From assembly GCA_934438085.1 (NCBI GenBank), contig CAKSBC010000003.1:67330-131329 (forward strand): a DNA stretch of 64,000 bases. The letters run 5' to 3'. A model generated the notes under the pieces. That model had not been told where the DNA came from. It was given only the letters and a program-made list of their open reading frames with translations, and searched no databases. The translations under genes and the position numbers were made by a program. Positions 40,492-49,189 of this stretch are shown one piece after another; the first letter of the stretch is position 1, and each line of letters starts with the position of its first letter. The DNA is from an uncultured Lachnospiraceae bacterium. GTDB taxonomy: Bacteria; Bacillota; Clostridia; Lachnospirales; Lachnospiraceae.

Positions 40492-41748
40492 TCAGTCGGA
40501 AATATATGTTATTTTTCCTCCGAGTCCGGCAATCTTTTTGTCAAACTCCTCATAGCCTCTCTTGATATAGCCTATCTCATCAAGTACGGATCTTCCCTTA
40601 GCTTTAAGAGCTGCGGTCACAAGTGCCGCGCCGGCTCTGAGATCAGGTACATTTATAGAAGCACCCGAAAGCTCCTTAACACCGCATATTACGGCAACAT
40701 TTCCTTCGACTCTGATAGATGCACCCATACGCAAAAGTTCATCTACATATTTGAATCGATTCTCGAATATGCTCTCGGTAACCACACTTATTCCTTCAGC
40801 AAGTGCAAGCGCAACCGTCATCTGAGGCTGCATGTCTGTAGGAAATCCCGGATACGGCAATGTCTTTACATCTGTATGTCTCTGCTCTGCCGCACCTATA
40901 ACGCGTACTGCCTCATCATATTCAATTACCTCGTTGCCCATCTCAAGAAGCTTTGCGGTAATTGACTCAAGATGCTTAGGTATAACATTTTTTATTAAAA
41001 TGTCTCCGCGTGTAGCTGCTGCCATACACATAAATGTGCCTGCCTCTATCTGATCCGGAATTATAGAATATTCCGTTCCGTGGAAATGCTCCACACCTCT
41101 GATCCTGATAGTATCAGTTCCTGCACCCTTGATATTTGCTCCCATTGAGTTAAGGAAGTTTGCGACATCGACAATGTGCGGCTCTCTTGCGGCATTTTCG
41201 ATGATGGTCTGTCCATGCGCCATTGATGCTGCAAGCATTACATTTATAGTTGCTCCGACCGTTACAACATCAAAATAAATATGTGCAGCCTTAAGTCCTT
41301 CTGCCTCCGCATGAAGACTGCCGCCGGAAATATCAATTTTTGCTCCGAGTGCCCTGAAGCCCTTTAAATGCTGGTCTATCGGACGAGCTCCAATCTCACA
41401 TCCTCCCGGAAGCGGAACATGTGCACTGTTGTATTTGCCGAGCAGTGCTCCTATAAAATAATAGGAAGCTCGGATTTTTCGCATATACTCGTCTTTGACT
41501 TCTTTTGTGTTGATGCTGCTGCCGTTGATCACAACAGTATGAGCATCGATCCTGTTGACCTTTGCTCCGATCTCTGAAATGGCTTCGAGCATCACATTTA
41601 TATCGTTGACATTCGGAATATTTTCGATAAGTACATCCTCATCTGCCATTACGGCTCCGGCAATAATGCCAAGCGCCGCATTCTTTGCGCCGCCTATAGT
41701 TACTTCGCCGTTTAAAGGTATACCGCCCTCGATTATGTACTGTTCCAT
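40492..41748 (-). CDS. murA: UDP-N-acetylglucosamine 1-carboxyvinyltransferase
   Basis: A 418-residue EPSP-synthase-fold enzyme. It transfers enolpyruvate from PEP to UDP-GlcNAc, the first step of peptidoglycan synthesis in the cytoplasm. IGGAKNAALGI contains the substrate lysine (Lys22), and PLPGGCEIGARPID contains the catalytic Cys117, the residue attacked by fosfomycin. PTDMQPQMTVAL and GRSVLDEIGYIKRGYE are family blocks. Firmicutes often have two MurA proteins; which one this is cannot be told. Confidence 0.93.
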   Translation of the reverse strand: MEQYIIEGGIPLNGEVTIGGAKNAALGIIAGAVMADEDVLIENIPNVNDINVMLEAISEIGAKVNRIDAHTVVINGSSINTKEVKDEYMRKIRASYYFIGALLGKYNSAHVPLPGGCEIGARPIDQHLKGFRALGAKIDISGGSLHAEAEGLKAAHIYFDVVTVGATINVMLAASMAHGQTIIENAAREPHIVDVANFLNSMGANIKGAGTDTIRIRGVEHFHGTEYSIIPDQIEAGTFMCMAAATRGDILIKNVIPKHLESITAKLLEMGNEVIEYDEAVRVIGAAEQRHTDVKTLPYPGFPTDMQPQMTVALALAEGISVVTESIFENRFKYVDELLRMGASIRVEGNVAVICGVKELSGASINVPDLRAGAALVTAALKAKGRSVLDEIGYIKRGYEEFDKKIAGLGGKITYISD

Positions 41749-41840
41749 GTAGTTCCCCGTAATCTTATTTATTCGTTTAACGCCGAATTAATATATTATA
41801 ATGCCTTGACGTTATTTTGTAAATGCAGTGCTCTGCATTG

Positions 41841-44375
41841 TCATTTGCCCTGATACTTTTTAAAGACAATATAGTCATCCTGATATCTGTCAAACATGAT
41901 TGCAGCATCCTCTATGCTCATAGTCTCGCGTCTGCTGTTTTCATTGTCATTTTCAGAAGGATAGAACAGCTCAATATTATCTGATGTATATCCATATATC
42001 AGGCAGTATTCTTTCTCTCCGAGACGCGCCATGATAGGATATCCCTTGCTCACATAATATAACAAGCGGTTCAGCTGTATTTCCTGAGCATTCATTATAA
42101 TATACCCGTCTTCTGTGATCTCATCCTCGTCAAAGCCGGCATTTATAGCCATTACCATAGGCTGTGCTGCACTGAATGGCTCTGATATCGTTTTAGAGCT
42201 TACGCGATCCGCTCTTGAATAAACAACGGCACAATTGCTGTCTCTGACCCATCCCATACCGTCGTAGCAGCTGTCTATAGCCTGTTTCAGCTCATAAGAT
42301 ACACTTTGCAGCTTTCCGTTTGCATAGGAATAATATCTCATAACAGAAGAGCTTTTGTGACTGGAAAGCTCAAGCGTTCCGGATCTCTCATATGAAATAT
42401 TTTTAGGTGTTATTACATCAAGAGTTCTTGTCGTCTTTATATTCTCATCAAGATCAATATAGTAAACTTTCTTCCTGGTATCGCTTATATCACTTGATAC
42501 TCCGTCTGTGTCTGAATAATTTATTCCTGAGGTGCTGACTATGGTATCACGTCCTGCAAACTGATATGAATTATCTCCTGTTTTTTTATACTGAGTTATC
42601 TGAATACGATCATTATCGATTGCTATCTCATCAAAAAACAGTCCTTCTCTCGCATAATTCATTATTTCATTAAGCTCAGGATCAACTATGCGAACAGTAG
42701 TCTTCGGAATTCCTCTTGTCTTTCCGTTTACTATCCATGCGTCCGAAGCTCCGCTTATTCCGTATATAAGATCCTGATCATAGAAATCTATCACTGAAAG
42801 TATTTCGTTCTCGCCGGCATTTATGACCTGAGTATTTCCGCTTTCCGTATCCATCAGCTTAATGCTGTTTCCGGAGGCTTCACCTCCCTCCAGCCAGGCT
42901 ATTTTCTTCTGATCATCGCTCACAGCATATTTATCATCATAAAGCCCCGATGCTATGTCAAGCATCTCCAGTGAAGCCAGATCTATTGCAGTTATTGCAT
43001 CATCCTGCTTAATATAGAACATGTCTGTTTCGCTTTTTACGCAGAGTTCAGAAAGCTCCTCTTTTATATTTTCATAGGTTGCTGCTCTCGGAATGAAAAA
43101 CAGCTCTGATATAGTCTGTGTCTGACTGCTGTATCTGTAATATACGATCCCGTTATAGCCCTCATGACGGCCTCTGTTCATATATCCGTATACAACAAAG
43201 TCAATATCTCCCTCATCGTCTGCAGAAAGTATGCGTATATCATGCTTGTTGTAATCGGCTCTGAGCGCATCATTTTCGGATCTGAAGGAGAATACATTAA
43301 CCGCCTTTTTTCTTTGCTGATCATAAAGCCACAGCTCTCGTCCAGATTTGAATGCTATGTATCTTCCGCTTTCTGATTTGCAGGTCTGTATTTTATCTTC
43401 ATTAATTATGCCAAGGCTTATTCTCTTGCCAGCAAACAGATGCTTGTTTCCTTCAAATACCTGATTTGTCTTTCTTTCGAAATTCATCATGTAGATTCTT
43501 TCCGAACCTGCTCGCATAGTGAAATTATCGGTATTACTGTATCTGTCCGGATTTCCGGATTCATTAGGGCTTTCACTCATATACGATACCTCTACGGCAC
43601 CCATTATCCCGTCATATTCCTTGACAGTGACTGTTGGTTCATCTATAAGCTTCATGCCTGTGCTTCCCCAGGTTATCTGAGAAAAGCCTGATGATATACC
43701 GACTGTAGAAAGATCGTCTGTACTCGCACCCTTGTCTGTTTCCAAATAAACCGTAAGATCTCGAGCTTCATAATAGTTAAAGGATTTCTCGGTAAACTCT
43801 GATGCCGCTTTAATCATTCTTTCTAAATTATCTTTTTGCGACCATATGATCCTGGTGTAATAATTTACGGTGCTTTCTCCGAGATCAAGCTGCAGCTTTA
43901 ACAGATACGGAGTGTCATACTCTATCATATTCTGTATCGGCAGTTCAATTTCTGCATTTCCGTTTTCATCTCCGTTAACGCCGCCAAGCTCCGTTTTTTC
44001 TATAAAATGTCCGAGATCAAGACTTCTTATTTCATAGCGGACCCCGACCACACTATTACCGTACAGTCTCAGCTTAAGCTTTAATCTTCTGTTTTCAGGG
44101 AGCGGAGTTATGCAATCCGAAGCTGCTGCATTACCCATATCCTGGAGATATCCGTGCATCGGATTGATTTCGGTATCATTGATCTCTGCGCTGATAACCG
44201 GCAGCACAGGCTCATCCATTGACGTATATACCGCGTATTCTCTCTCTGTAACGATAAAGGTACTTGCAAAATAGACCACAAAAGCAATTATGAAAACTAT
44301 AATTGCACCTGCGGCAGCCAACATTTTGAGATTAAACTTAAACTTCAGTTTTCTTTTTTTTCTGCTTCTTGCCAA
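41841..44375 (-). CDS. large membrane-anchored extracellular protein, propeller-like with C39-like end
   Basis: An 844-residue protein. A basic start (MARSRKKRKLKFKFNLK) and one membrane helix (about 19-41) anchor it with the rest outside. Residues 300-640 contain repeating beta segments with aspartates (ESGRYIAFKSGRELWLYD, DDQKKIAWLEGGEASGNSIKLMDTESGN), suggesting a beta-propeller. The last 110 residues (QLNRLLYYVSKGYPIMARLGEKEYCLIYGYTSD) resemble a C39-type peptidase fold without an obvious catalytic cysteine. Function unknown. Confidence 0.65.
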   Translation of the reverse strand: MARSRKKRKLKFKFNLKMLAAAGAIIVFIIAFVVYFASTFIVTEREYAVYTSMDEPVLPVISAEINDTEINPMHGYLQDMGNAAASDCITPLPENRRLKLKLRLYGNSVVGVRYEIRSLDLGHFIEKTELGGVNGDENGNAEIELPIQNMIEYDTPYLLKLQLDLGESTVNYYTRIIWSQKDNLERMIKAASEFTEKSFNYYEARDLTVYLETDKGASTDDLSTVGISSGFSQITWGSTGMKLIDEPTVTVKEYDGIMGAVEVSYMSESPNESGNPDRYSNTDNFTMRAGSERIYMMNFERKTNQVFEGNKHLFAGKRISLGIINEDKIQTCKSESGRYIAFKSGRELWLYDQQRKKAVNVFSFRSENDALRADYNKHDIRILSADDEGDIDFVVYGYMNRGRHEGYNGIVYYRYSSQTQTISELFFIPRAATYENIKEELSELCVKSETDMFYIKQDDAITAIDLASLEMLDIASGLYDDKYAVSDDQKKIAWLEGGEASGNSIKLMDTESGNTQVINAGENEILSVIDFYDQDLIYGISGASDAWIVNGKTRGIPKTTVRIVDPELNEIMNYAREGLFFDEIAIDNDRIQITQYKKTGDNSYQFAGRDTIVSTSGINYSDTDGVSSDISDTRKKVYYIDLDENIKTTRTLDVITPKNISYERSGTLELSSHKSSSVMRYYSYANGKLQSVSYELKQAIDSCYDGMGWVRDSNCAVVYSRADRVSSKTISEPFSAAQPMVMAINAGFDEDEITEDGYIIMNAQEIQLNRLLYYVSKGYPIMARLGEKEYCLIYGYTSDNIELFYPSENDNENSRRETMSIEDAAIMFDRYQDDYIVFKKYQGK

Positions 44376-44501
44376 AATTTCTTCCTTATTTACAGCTTAC
44401 CGGATATTTCCGGCTTCTATAAAGCATTTATTTATATTATTATCTTTCGTCTGACTATTCTTAACTATTCTCAGCAGCTTATGCCTATTCTGCTTTTCGA
44501 A

Positions 44502-44993
44502 TCAGTCACTTACATATCCGAGTGCTCGTTCCAGAGCTCCTTTTTCCTCAGCACCAAGCTGAACATCAGTTGCACCTGCCTCAACCTCTTTTATATATAG
44601 GAAACAACCGGAGGCCGAATGCATACAGTTAAGTATTATTCCGGTATTAGTATAATCCAGCAAGGCTAAGGCAAATGAGACCTTTCCTCCCATTCCTTCA
44701 AATGCATCATAACGAACTACTCCACACTTTTGAAATGATGCCCTGATATTGCGGTTCATGGTCCTCATAACTTCCTTGTTGGCAGCATCAGCTGCTTCAA
44801 GCGCTTCTATCCTGTCTTCTTCCTCGAGTATGAGATCCTCTAAGCTTTCTGCATCTCTTCCCCTTATAAAGCTGTCATATAGTCTGTAAATGTTTTTATA
44901 TTTCAATATAGCAATGACTGCAATAACGATAGCCACTATACTGATAATTATACTTGCTGCCATGACTGCAGTCTGTAATACTGACTGATCCAT
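44502..44993 (-). CDS. DUF4446 membrane protein
   Basis: A 163-residue protein with one N-terminal membrane helix (about 8-30), a charged helix (LEDLILEEEDRIEALEAAD) and the DUF4446 end (FQKCGVVRYDAFEGMGGKVSFALALLDYTNTGIIL). This family is often coded beside parB in Firmicutes, as here. Function unknown. Confidence 0.85.
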   Translation of the reverse strand: MDQSVLQTAVMAASIIISIVAIVIAVIAILKYKNIYRLYDSFIRGRDAESLEDLILEEEDRIEALEAADAANKEVMRTMNRNIRASFQKCGVVRYDAFEGMGGKVSFALALLDYTNTGIILNCMHSASGCFLYIKEVEAGATDVQLGAEEKGALERALGYVSD

Positions 44994-45010
44994 ATTTTTC
45001 TCCTGTATAT

Positions 45011-45958
45011 TTATCTGATTTTTTCAATAATACTGTTGAGCTCATCCTCGGAATAATACTCTATTTCAATGCGTCCCTTTGATTTTCCGGTGCTTCTTAT
45101 ACTTACCTTTGTATTCATTGCCTCGGTGAGTTCTCTTTCAACAGCAGCTATATATAAAGCCTTATTCTTTTCTTCCTCTGTTTCCGAATGCTTCTTCTGC
45201 TGTTTTCCCTTGTCGGAATTATAGCTTTTTACCAGCTTTTCTGTTTGTCTTACGCTTAGTCCGTCATTTATTACTTCTCTGGCGGCCTTATATTGATTGC
45301 GCTTTCCGTTGATTGCAAGAATAGCTCTAGCGTGTCCTGCTGACAATTCTCCGTTTTCAATAAGCTCAAGAACAACATCATCTAACTGAAGAAGTCTCAT
45401 GCTGTTAGTAATTGCTGTTCTGCTCTTGGATACTCTCTTTGCGAGTTCTTCCTGCGTAAGATCGTATTCATCTATCAGTGCCTTATACGCCATCGCTTCT
45501 TCAACACTTCCGAGATCCTCTCTTTGGATATTTTCTATGAGTGCAGCTTCAGCAGCCTCTCTGCTGTCCATATCCTTAACTATAGCAGGTATTTCCTTAA
45601 GTCCGGCAAGCTTAGATGCCCTCCATCGTCTTTCTCCTACAACGATCTCATACATCCTGCCCTTTTGCTTAACTAAAATTGGCTGAAGTACGCCATGCTC
45701 TTTTATTGACTCAGAAAGCTCCTTCAGGCTTTCTTCATTAAATATCTTTCTTGGCTGTGATGCATTCGGCTCTATAAGAGACAGTTTTATTACAGATGTT
45801 TCACGTGAAACATTTTCATTTTTATCTTCCGATGCTTTTACGCCTGTTCTTGTTGTTTTCCTTTGTCCGGATGATTTTTTAGCTGATGTCTGTACTGCTT
45901 CGGTTACTTCTTCTCCGAATATGGCACCGAGACCTCTTCCTAACCCTTTTTTTGTCAT
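45011..45958 (-). CDS. parB: chromosome-partitioning protein ParB (Spo0J)
   Basis: A 315-residue CTPase-type DNA clamp loader. N-terminal MTKKGLGRGLGAIFG, the ParB box VGERRWRASKLAGL (about 107-120), HTH QEELAKRVSKSRTAITNSMRLLQL (about 164-187) and a C-terminal dimer domain. It binds parS and organises origin segregation with ParA and SMC. Residues 20-50 are a low-complexity linker, where the gene itself carries a perfect parS site. Overlap with parA regulation is expected. Confidence 0.95.
   Translation of the reverse strand: MTKKGLGRGLGAIFGEEVTEAVQTSAKKSSGQRKTTRTGVKASEDKNENVSRETSVIKLSLIEPNASQPRKIFNEESLKELSESIKEHGVLQPILVKQKGRMYEIVVGERRWRASKLAGLKEIPAIVKDMDSREAAEAALIENIQREDLGSVEEAMAYKALIDEYDLTQEELAKRVSKSRTAITNSMRLLQLDDVVLELIENGELSAGHARAILAINGKRNQYKAAREVINDGLSVRQTEKLVKSYNSDKGKQQKKHSETEEEKNKALYIAAVERELTEAMNTKVSIRSTGKSKGRIEIEYYSEDELNSIIEKIR
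45797..45812. promoter_or_regulatory. parS site inside parB
   Basis: TGTTTCACGTGAAACA, a perfect 16-bp parS palindrome. Confidence 0.97.
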
Positions 45959-46039
45959 TTTATCTTTACACGATCATATCAAGATACACTTGATCGTATA
46001 CCCTTTCTGTATATTTATTTTTCAGCGAGACTTGCTGAA

Positions 46040-46801
46040 TCATCCTTTGTTTAAAAGCTCTGCCGCCAGCATTCTGTAGCTTTCGGCTCCTCTTGAGGAA
46101 GGATCATAAGTCGTTATCGGCTCACCGTGTGAAGGTGCCTCGGCCAATCTTACATTACGCGGAATAACTGTTTCAAAGATATTCTCTCTGAGTGTTGCTC
46201 TGACCGATTCAATTACCTGATCGCTTAAGTTTGTTCTTCCGTCGTACATAGTGAACAGAATTCCGAATATTTTAAGCTTTTTATTTAACTTCTGCTGAAC
46301 AAGACCTATAGTATTAAGCACCTGACTTAATCCTTCCAACGCATAATATTCGCACTGAACAGGAATAATTGCTGAATCTGAAGCAGCAAGAGCGTTAACT
46401 GTCAGCGGTCCTATCGACGGCGGACAATCAATAAATATGTAGTCATATTCATTTTTTATCGACTTGAGTGCATTTTTAAGAGCAGTCTGTCCGTTTTCCT
46501 GATTAACAAGCTCTACCTCAGCTCCGGAAAGATCTATATCAGCAGGTATTATATCAACATTTTCAGCTGCATCCTTAATAATGCAGTCCGATAGTCTGGA
46601 ATTTCCGCATATCAGATCGTATATTGTTCTGTTTCCGCTCATACCATCTGCAAGCAGTCCGCTCGTTGAATTGCCCTGTGGATCAAAATCGATTAATAAT
46701 ACTTTCTGGCCGGCCTCACCGAGTGCAGCCGATAGATTTATGGCCGTGGTTGTCTTACCGACACCACCCTTCTGATTGGTTAAAGATATAATTTGTGACA
46801 T
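46040..46801 (-). CDS. parA: chromosome-partitioning ATPase ParA (Soj)
   Basis: A 253-residue deviant Walker ATPase. NQKGGVGKTTTAINL (about 8-22) is the deviant Walker A, DFDPQGNSTSGL (about 38-49) the A' motif and FIDCPPS the Walker B. It drives origin movement and, as Soj, modulates DnaA. It is 81 bases upstream of parB on the same transcript and close to dnaA. Confidence 0.95.
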   Translation of the reverse strand: MSQIISLTNQKGGVGKTTTAINLSAALGEAGQKVLLIDFDPQGNSTSGLLADGMSGNRTIYDLICGNSRLSDCIIKDAAENVDIIPADIDLSGAEVELVNQENGQTALKNALKSIKNEYDYIFIDCPPSIGPLTVNALAASDSAIIPVQCEYYALEGLSQVLNTIGLVQQKLNKKLKIFGILFTMYDGRTNLSDQVIESVRATLRENIFETVIPRNVRLAEAPSHGEPITTYDPSSRGAESYRMLAAELLNKG

Positions 46802-46861
46802 ATATTCTCCTTACAACAAACGCTATAATAACACAGAGACAGTGGTTTATAAACACTATCT

Positions 46862-48307
46862 TTACTTTCCCATACAGAACTTGGAGAATATCTCGTTTAT
46901 AAGGTCCTCGCCCACTTCTTCTCCGCATATTTCACCTAATGCTCTGTATGCATCCATAAGATCAATAGTATACATATCCTCTGGCATGTAATTGTCAATT
47001 GATTCAATCACTCCGCCAAGCGAAGCATACGCCGATTTAAGTAAGGATACATGTCTGACTGAAGATATAACGAGCTGGTCATTATAATCTATTTCTCCGG
47101 AGGTAAACATACTGTCTATATAATTATAGAGTTCGTCGATTCCGTATTCATTTTTAGCAGAAATAACTATATAGCTTCTCTTATCCTCCGGGAGCAGAGA
47201 CACAGCTTCAGTAATATCTACAATCTGTGCAAGATCTGATTTATTAAAAATAATAAGCGGTTTAGCGTTAAATTCACCTACAAGCTTAAACAATTCTCTG
47301 TCTTCATCTGTAAGTGCCTCTGACATATCCACAACACACAGTATAAGATCTGCATTCTCAGCACTTTTAAGTGCTCTGTCAATGCCGATTTTTTCAACCT
47401 CATCCTCAGTCCTTCTGATTCCGGCGGTATCCATAAGATTCAAAGTTACATTTCCGATAGAAACACTCTCTGAAATAGTATCTCTTGTTGTTCCCGGAAT
47501 CTTAGTAACGATGGCACGTTCTTCGCCTAAAACTGCATTTAGTAATGAAGATTTTCCTGCATTAGGACGTCCTAATATTACGGTATTGATACCTTCCTTG
47601 ATAAGCTTGCCTCGCTTGTAGCTTTTTATAAGATCCTCTATTTCATTCCTAACAGCTTCAACATTATACTTTAGTGTATCAGCAAAACCATCAAGGGAAT
47701 AATGCTCCGGATCATCGAGCGCAGCTTCTATAAATGCTGTATCATTAATGATCTTCGCCCTTATCTCCTTTATCTTATCCGAAACACTGCCTCTAAGCTG
47801 TGATACCGAAGCTTTAATAGCATTATCATTCTTTGCTGTTATGAGATCAATTACAGCTTCAGCCTGAGAAAGATCGATCCTTCCGTTTAAGAATGCACGC
47901 TTTGTAAACTCTCCGGGCTCTGCAGGTCTCGCACCGGCGTCCGTAACAGCTTCGAGTATACGCTTCATCATAAGTACGCCGCCATGGCAGTCTATTTCTA
48001 TGGTATCCTCACCGGTATATGTATGAGGAGCCTTCATATTTATTACGAGGACCTCGTCCAATGTTTCACGTGAAACATTTTTATCTGTATTCGGTTCATC
48101 CGCAGAACTGCTGTTATTGGCTCCGCTGCATGTGACTATAAATCCGTAATGGACCTTGTTTGGTTCGGAAAGATCCACATGGTTTCCTTTTTTTGTTCTG
48201 AAGATCCTGTCTATCACTTCATAGCTTTCAGATCCGGATATTCTGATTATGCCGATACCGGACTCCGTAAGTCCTGACGATATTGCGGCTATAGTATCAT
48301 TTATCAT
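46862..48307 (-). CDS. mnmE: tRNA modification GTPase MnmE
   Basis: A 481-residue GTPase. An N-terminal tetrahydrofolate domain (MINDTIAAISSGLTESGIGIIRISG) precedes a helical domain holding the G domain: GRPNAGKSSLL (G1, about 242), DTAGIR (G3), NKSDL (G4). The C-terminus is CMGK, the catalytic cysteine motif. With MnmG it makes the 5-carboxymethylaminomethyl group at wobble uridine 34. It is not adjacent to mnmG here, because rsmG lies between. Confidence 0.95.
   Translation of the reverse strand: MINDTIAAISSGLTESGIGIIRISGSESYEVIDRIFRTKKGNHVDLSEPNKVHYGFIVTCSGANNSSSADEPNTDKNVSRETLDEVLVINMKAPHTYTGEDTIEIDCHGGVLMMKRILEAVTDAGARPAEPGEFTKRAFLNGRIDLSQAEAVIDLITAKNDNAIKASVSQLRGSVSDKIKEIRAKIINDTAFIEAALDDPEHYSLDGFADTLKYNVEAVRNEIEDLIKSYKRGKLIKEGINTVILGRPNAGKSSLLNAVLGEERAIVTKIPGTTRDTISESVSIGNVTLNLMDTAGIRRTEDEVEKIGIDRALKSAENADLILCVVDMSEALTDEDRELFKLVGEFNAKPLIIFNKSDLAQIVDITEAVSLLPEDKRSYIVISAKNEYGIDELYNYIDSMFTSGEIDYNDQLVISSVRHVSLLKSAYASLGGVIESIDNYMPEDMYTIDLMDAYRALGEICGEEVGEDLINEIFSKFCMGK
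48062..48077. promoter_or_regulatory. parS site inside mnmE
   Basis: A second perfect TGTTTCACGTGAAACA, 2.25 kb from the one in parB. Its placement agrees with an origin-proximal partition centre. Confidence 0.97.
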
Positions 48308-48339
48308 AAAAACTCCAAATATAATTTATATAGCTAAAT

Positions 48340-48375
48340 AATCTGCAGTACTATTTTAGCATAATACTGCAGATT
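48340..48375 (-). terminator. inverted repeat between rsmG and mnmE
   Basis: A perfect 11-bp inverted repeat (AATCTGCAGTA/TACTGCAGATT) with a 14-base loop lies in the gap between rsmG and mnmE. The T-tract is short, so termination may be partial. Confidence 0.5.
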
Positions 48376-48445
48376 ATAAATGTTGATATTTTATTACATA
48401 TTTCACGCTTATTATAAAATAAAGCACTATATAGTTTATAGCTGT

Positions 48446-49189
48446 TTATTTAAGCGGATCACTTGAAGGCATTCCGGCCTTTCTCGGGTATTTTTTCGGC
48501 GTAGGCTTATTCCTTCCGACAGTAACTATACATCTGACCATATCTGTCTCAGGAAGTGTAAACTGAACCTTACCTGTAATCTTACCGCCAAGCTTATTAA
48601 GTGCGCCCTCGGCATTTTTAAGCTCTTCATCTGTCTCAACGCTTTTATAAGCCGCAAAAATTCCTGTAGTATTAACAAAAGGCAGGCAATATTCAAGAAG
48701 AGTAGACATATTTGCAACAGCTCTCGACACTACTATGTCATACTGCTCTCTGAATTTAGGATCATGACCGAAGTTTTCAGCTCTACCATGCACAGTTGTA
48801 ACATTTTTAAGCGAAAGCTTATCAATGACCTCATTAAGAAAAACCAATCTCTTGTTAAGTGAATCAAAGAGAGTAACATTTAGCCAAGGATACACTATTT
48901 TAAGGACAAGCCCCGGAAATCCGGCTCCTGTACCGACATCTATAATCTTTGGTTCAGAAATACTTTTTCGCATTTCTTCAAGATCTACAGCCTTTGCTAT
49001 ACTTAAGCTGTCAGCAAAATGCTTGGTAACCACCTCACCTTCTTCTGTAATACCGGTAAGGTTCATGACCTTATTCTTTTCCACAAGCATTTCATAGTAT
49101 GTGTATAACTGTTCCAGCTTAGACTCATCCAATTCTATTCCGAAGGCCTCCGCTGAGGCTCTCATTTTATTTTCAAAGCTCTGCGTCAT
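48446..49189 (-). CDS. rsmG: 16S rRNA m7G527 methyltransferase RsmG (GidB)
   Basis: A 247-residue SAM methyltransferase. MNLTGI (about 42-47), IIDVGTGAGFPGLVL (SAM motif, about 79-93), FDSLNKRLVFL and VSRAVANMSTLLEY (about 150) are family blocks. The C-terminal RNKPTPKKYPRKAGMPSSDPLK is the usual end. It overlaps mnmG by four bases. It methylates G527 of 16S rRNA. Confidence 0.94.
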   Translation of the reverse strand: MTQSFENKMRASAEAFGIELDESKLEQLYTYYEMLVEKNKVMNLTGITEEGEVVTKHFADSLSIAKAVDLEEMRKSISEPKIIDVGTGAGFPGLVLKIVYPWLNVTLFDSLNKRLVFLNEVIDKLSLKNVTTVHGRAENFGHDPKFREQYDIVVSRAVANMSTLLEYCLPFVNTTGIFAAYKSVETDEELKNAEGALNKLGGKITGKVQFTLPETDMVRCIVTVGRNKPTPKKYPRKAGMPSSDPLK

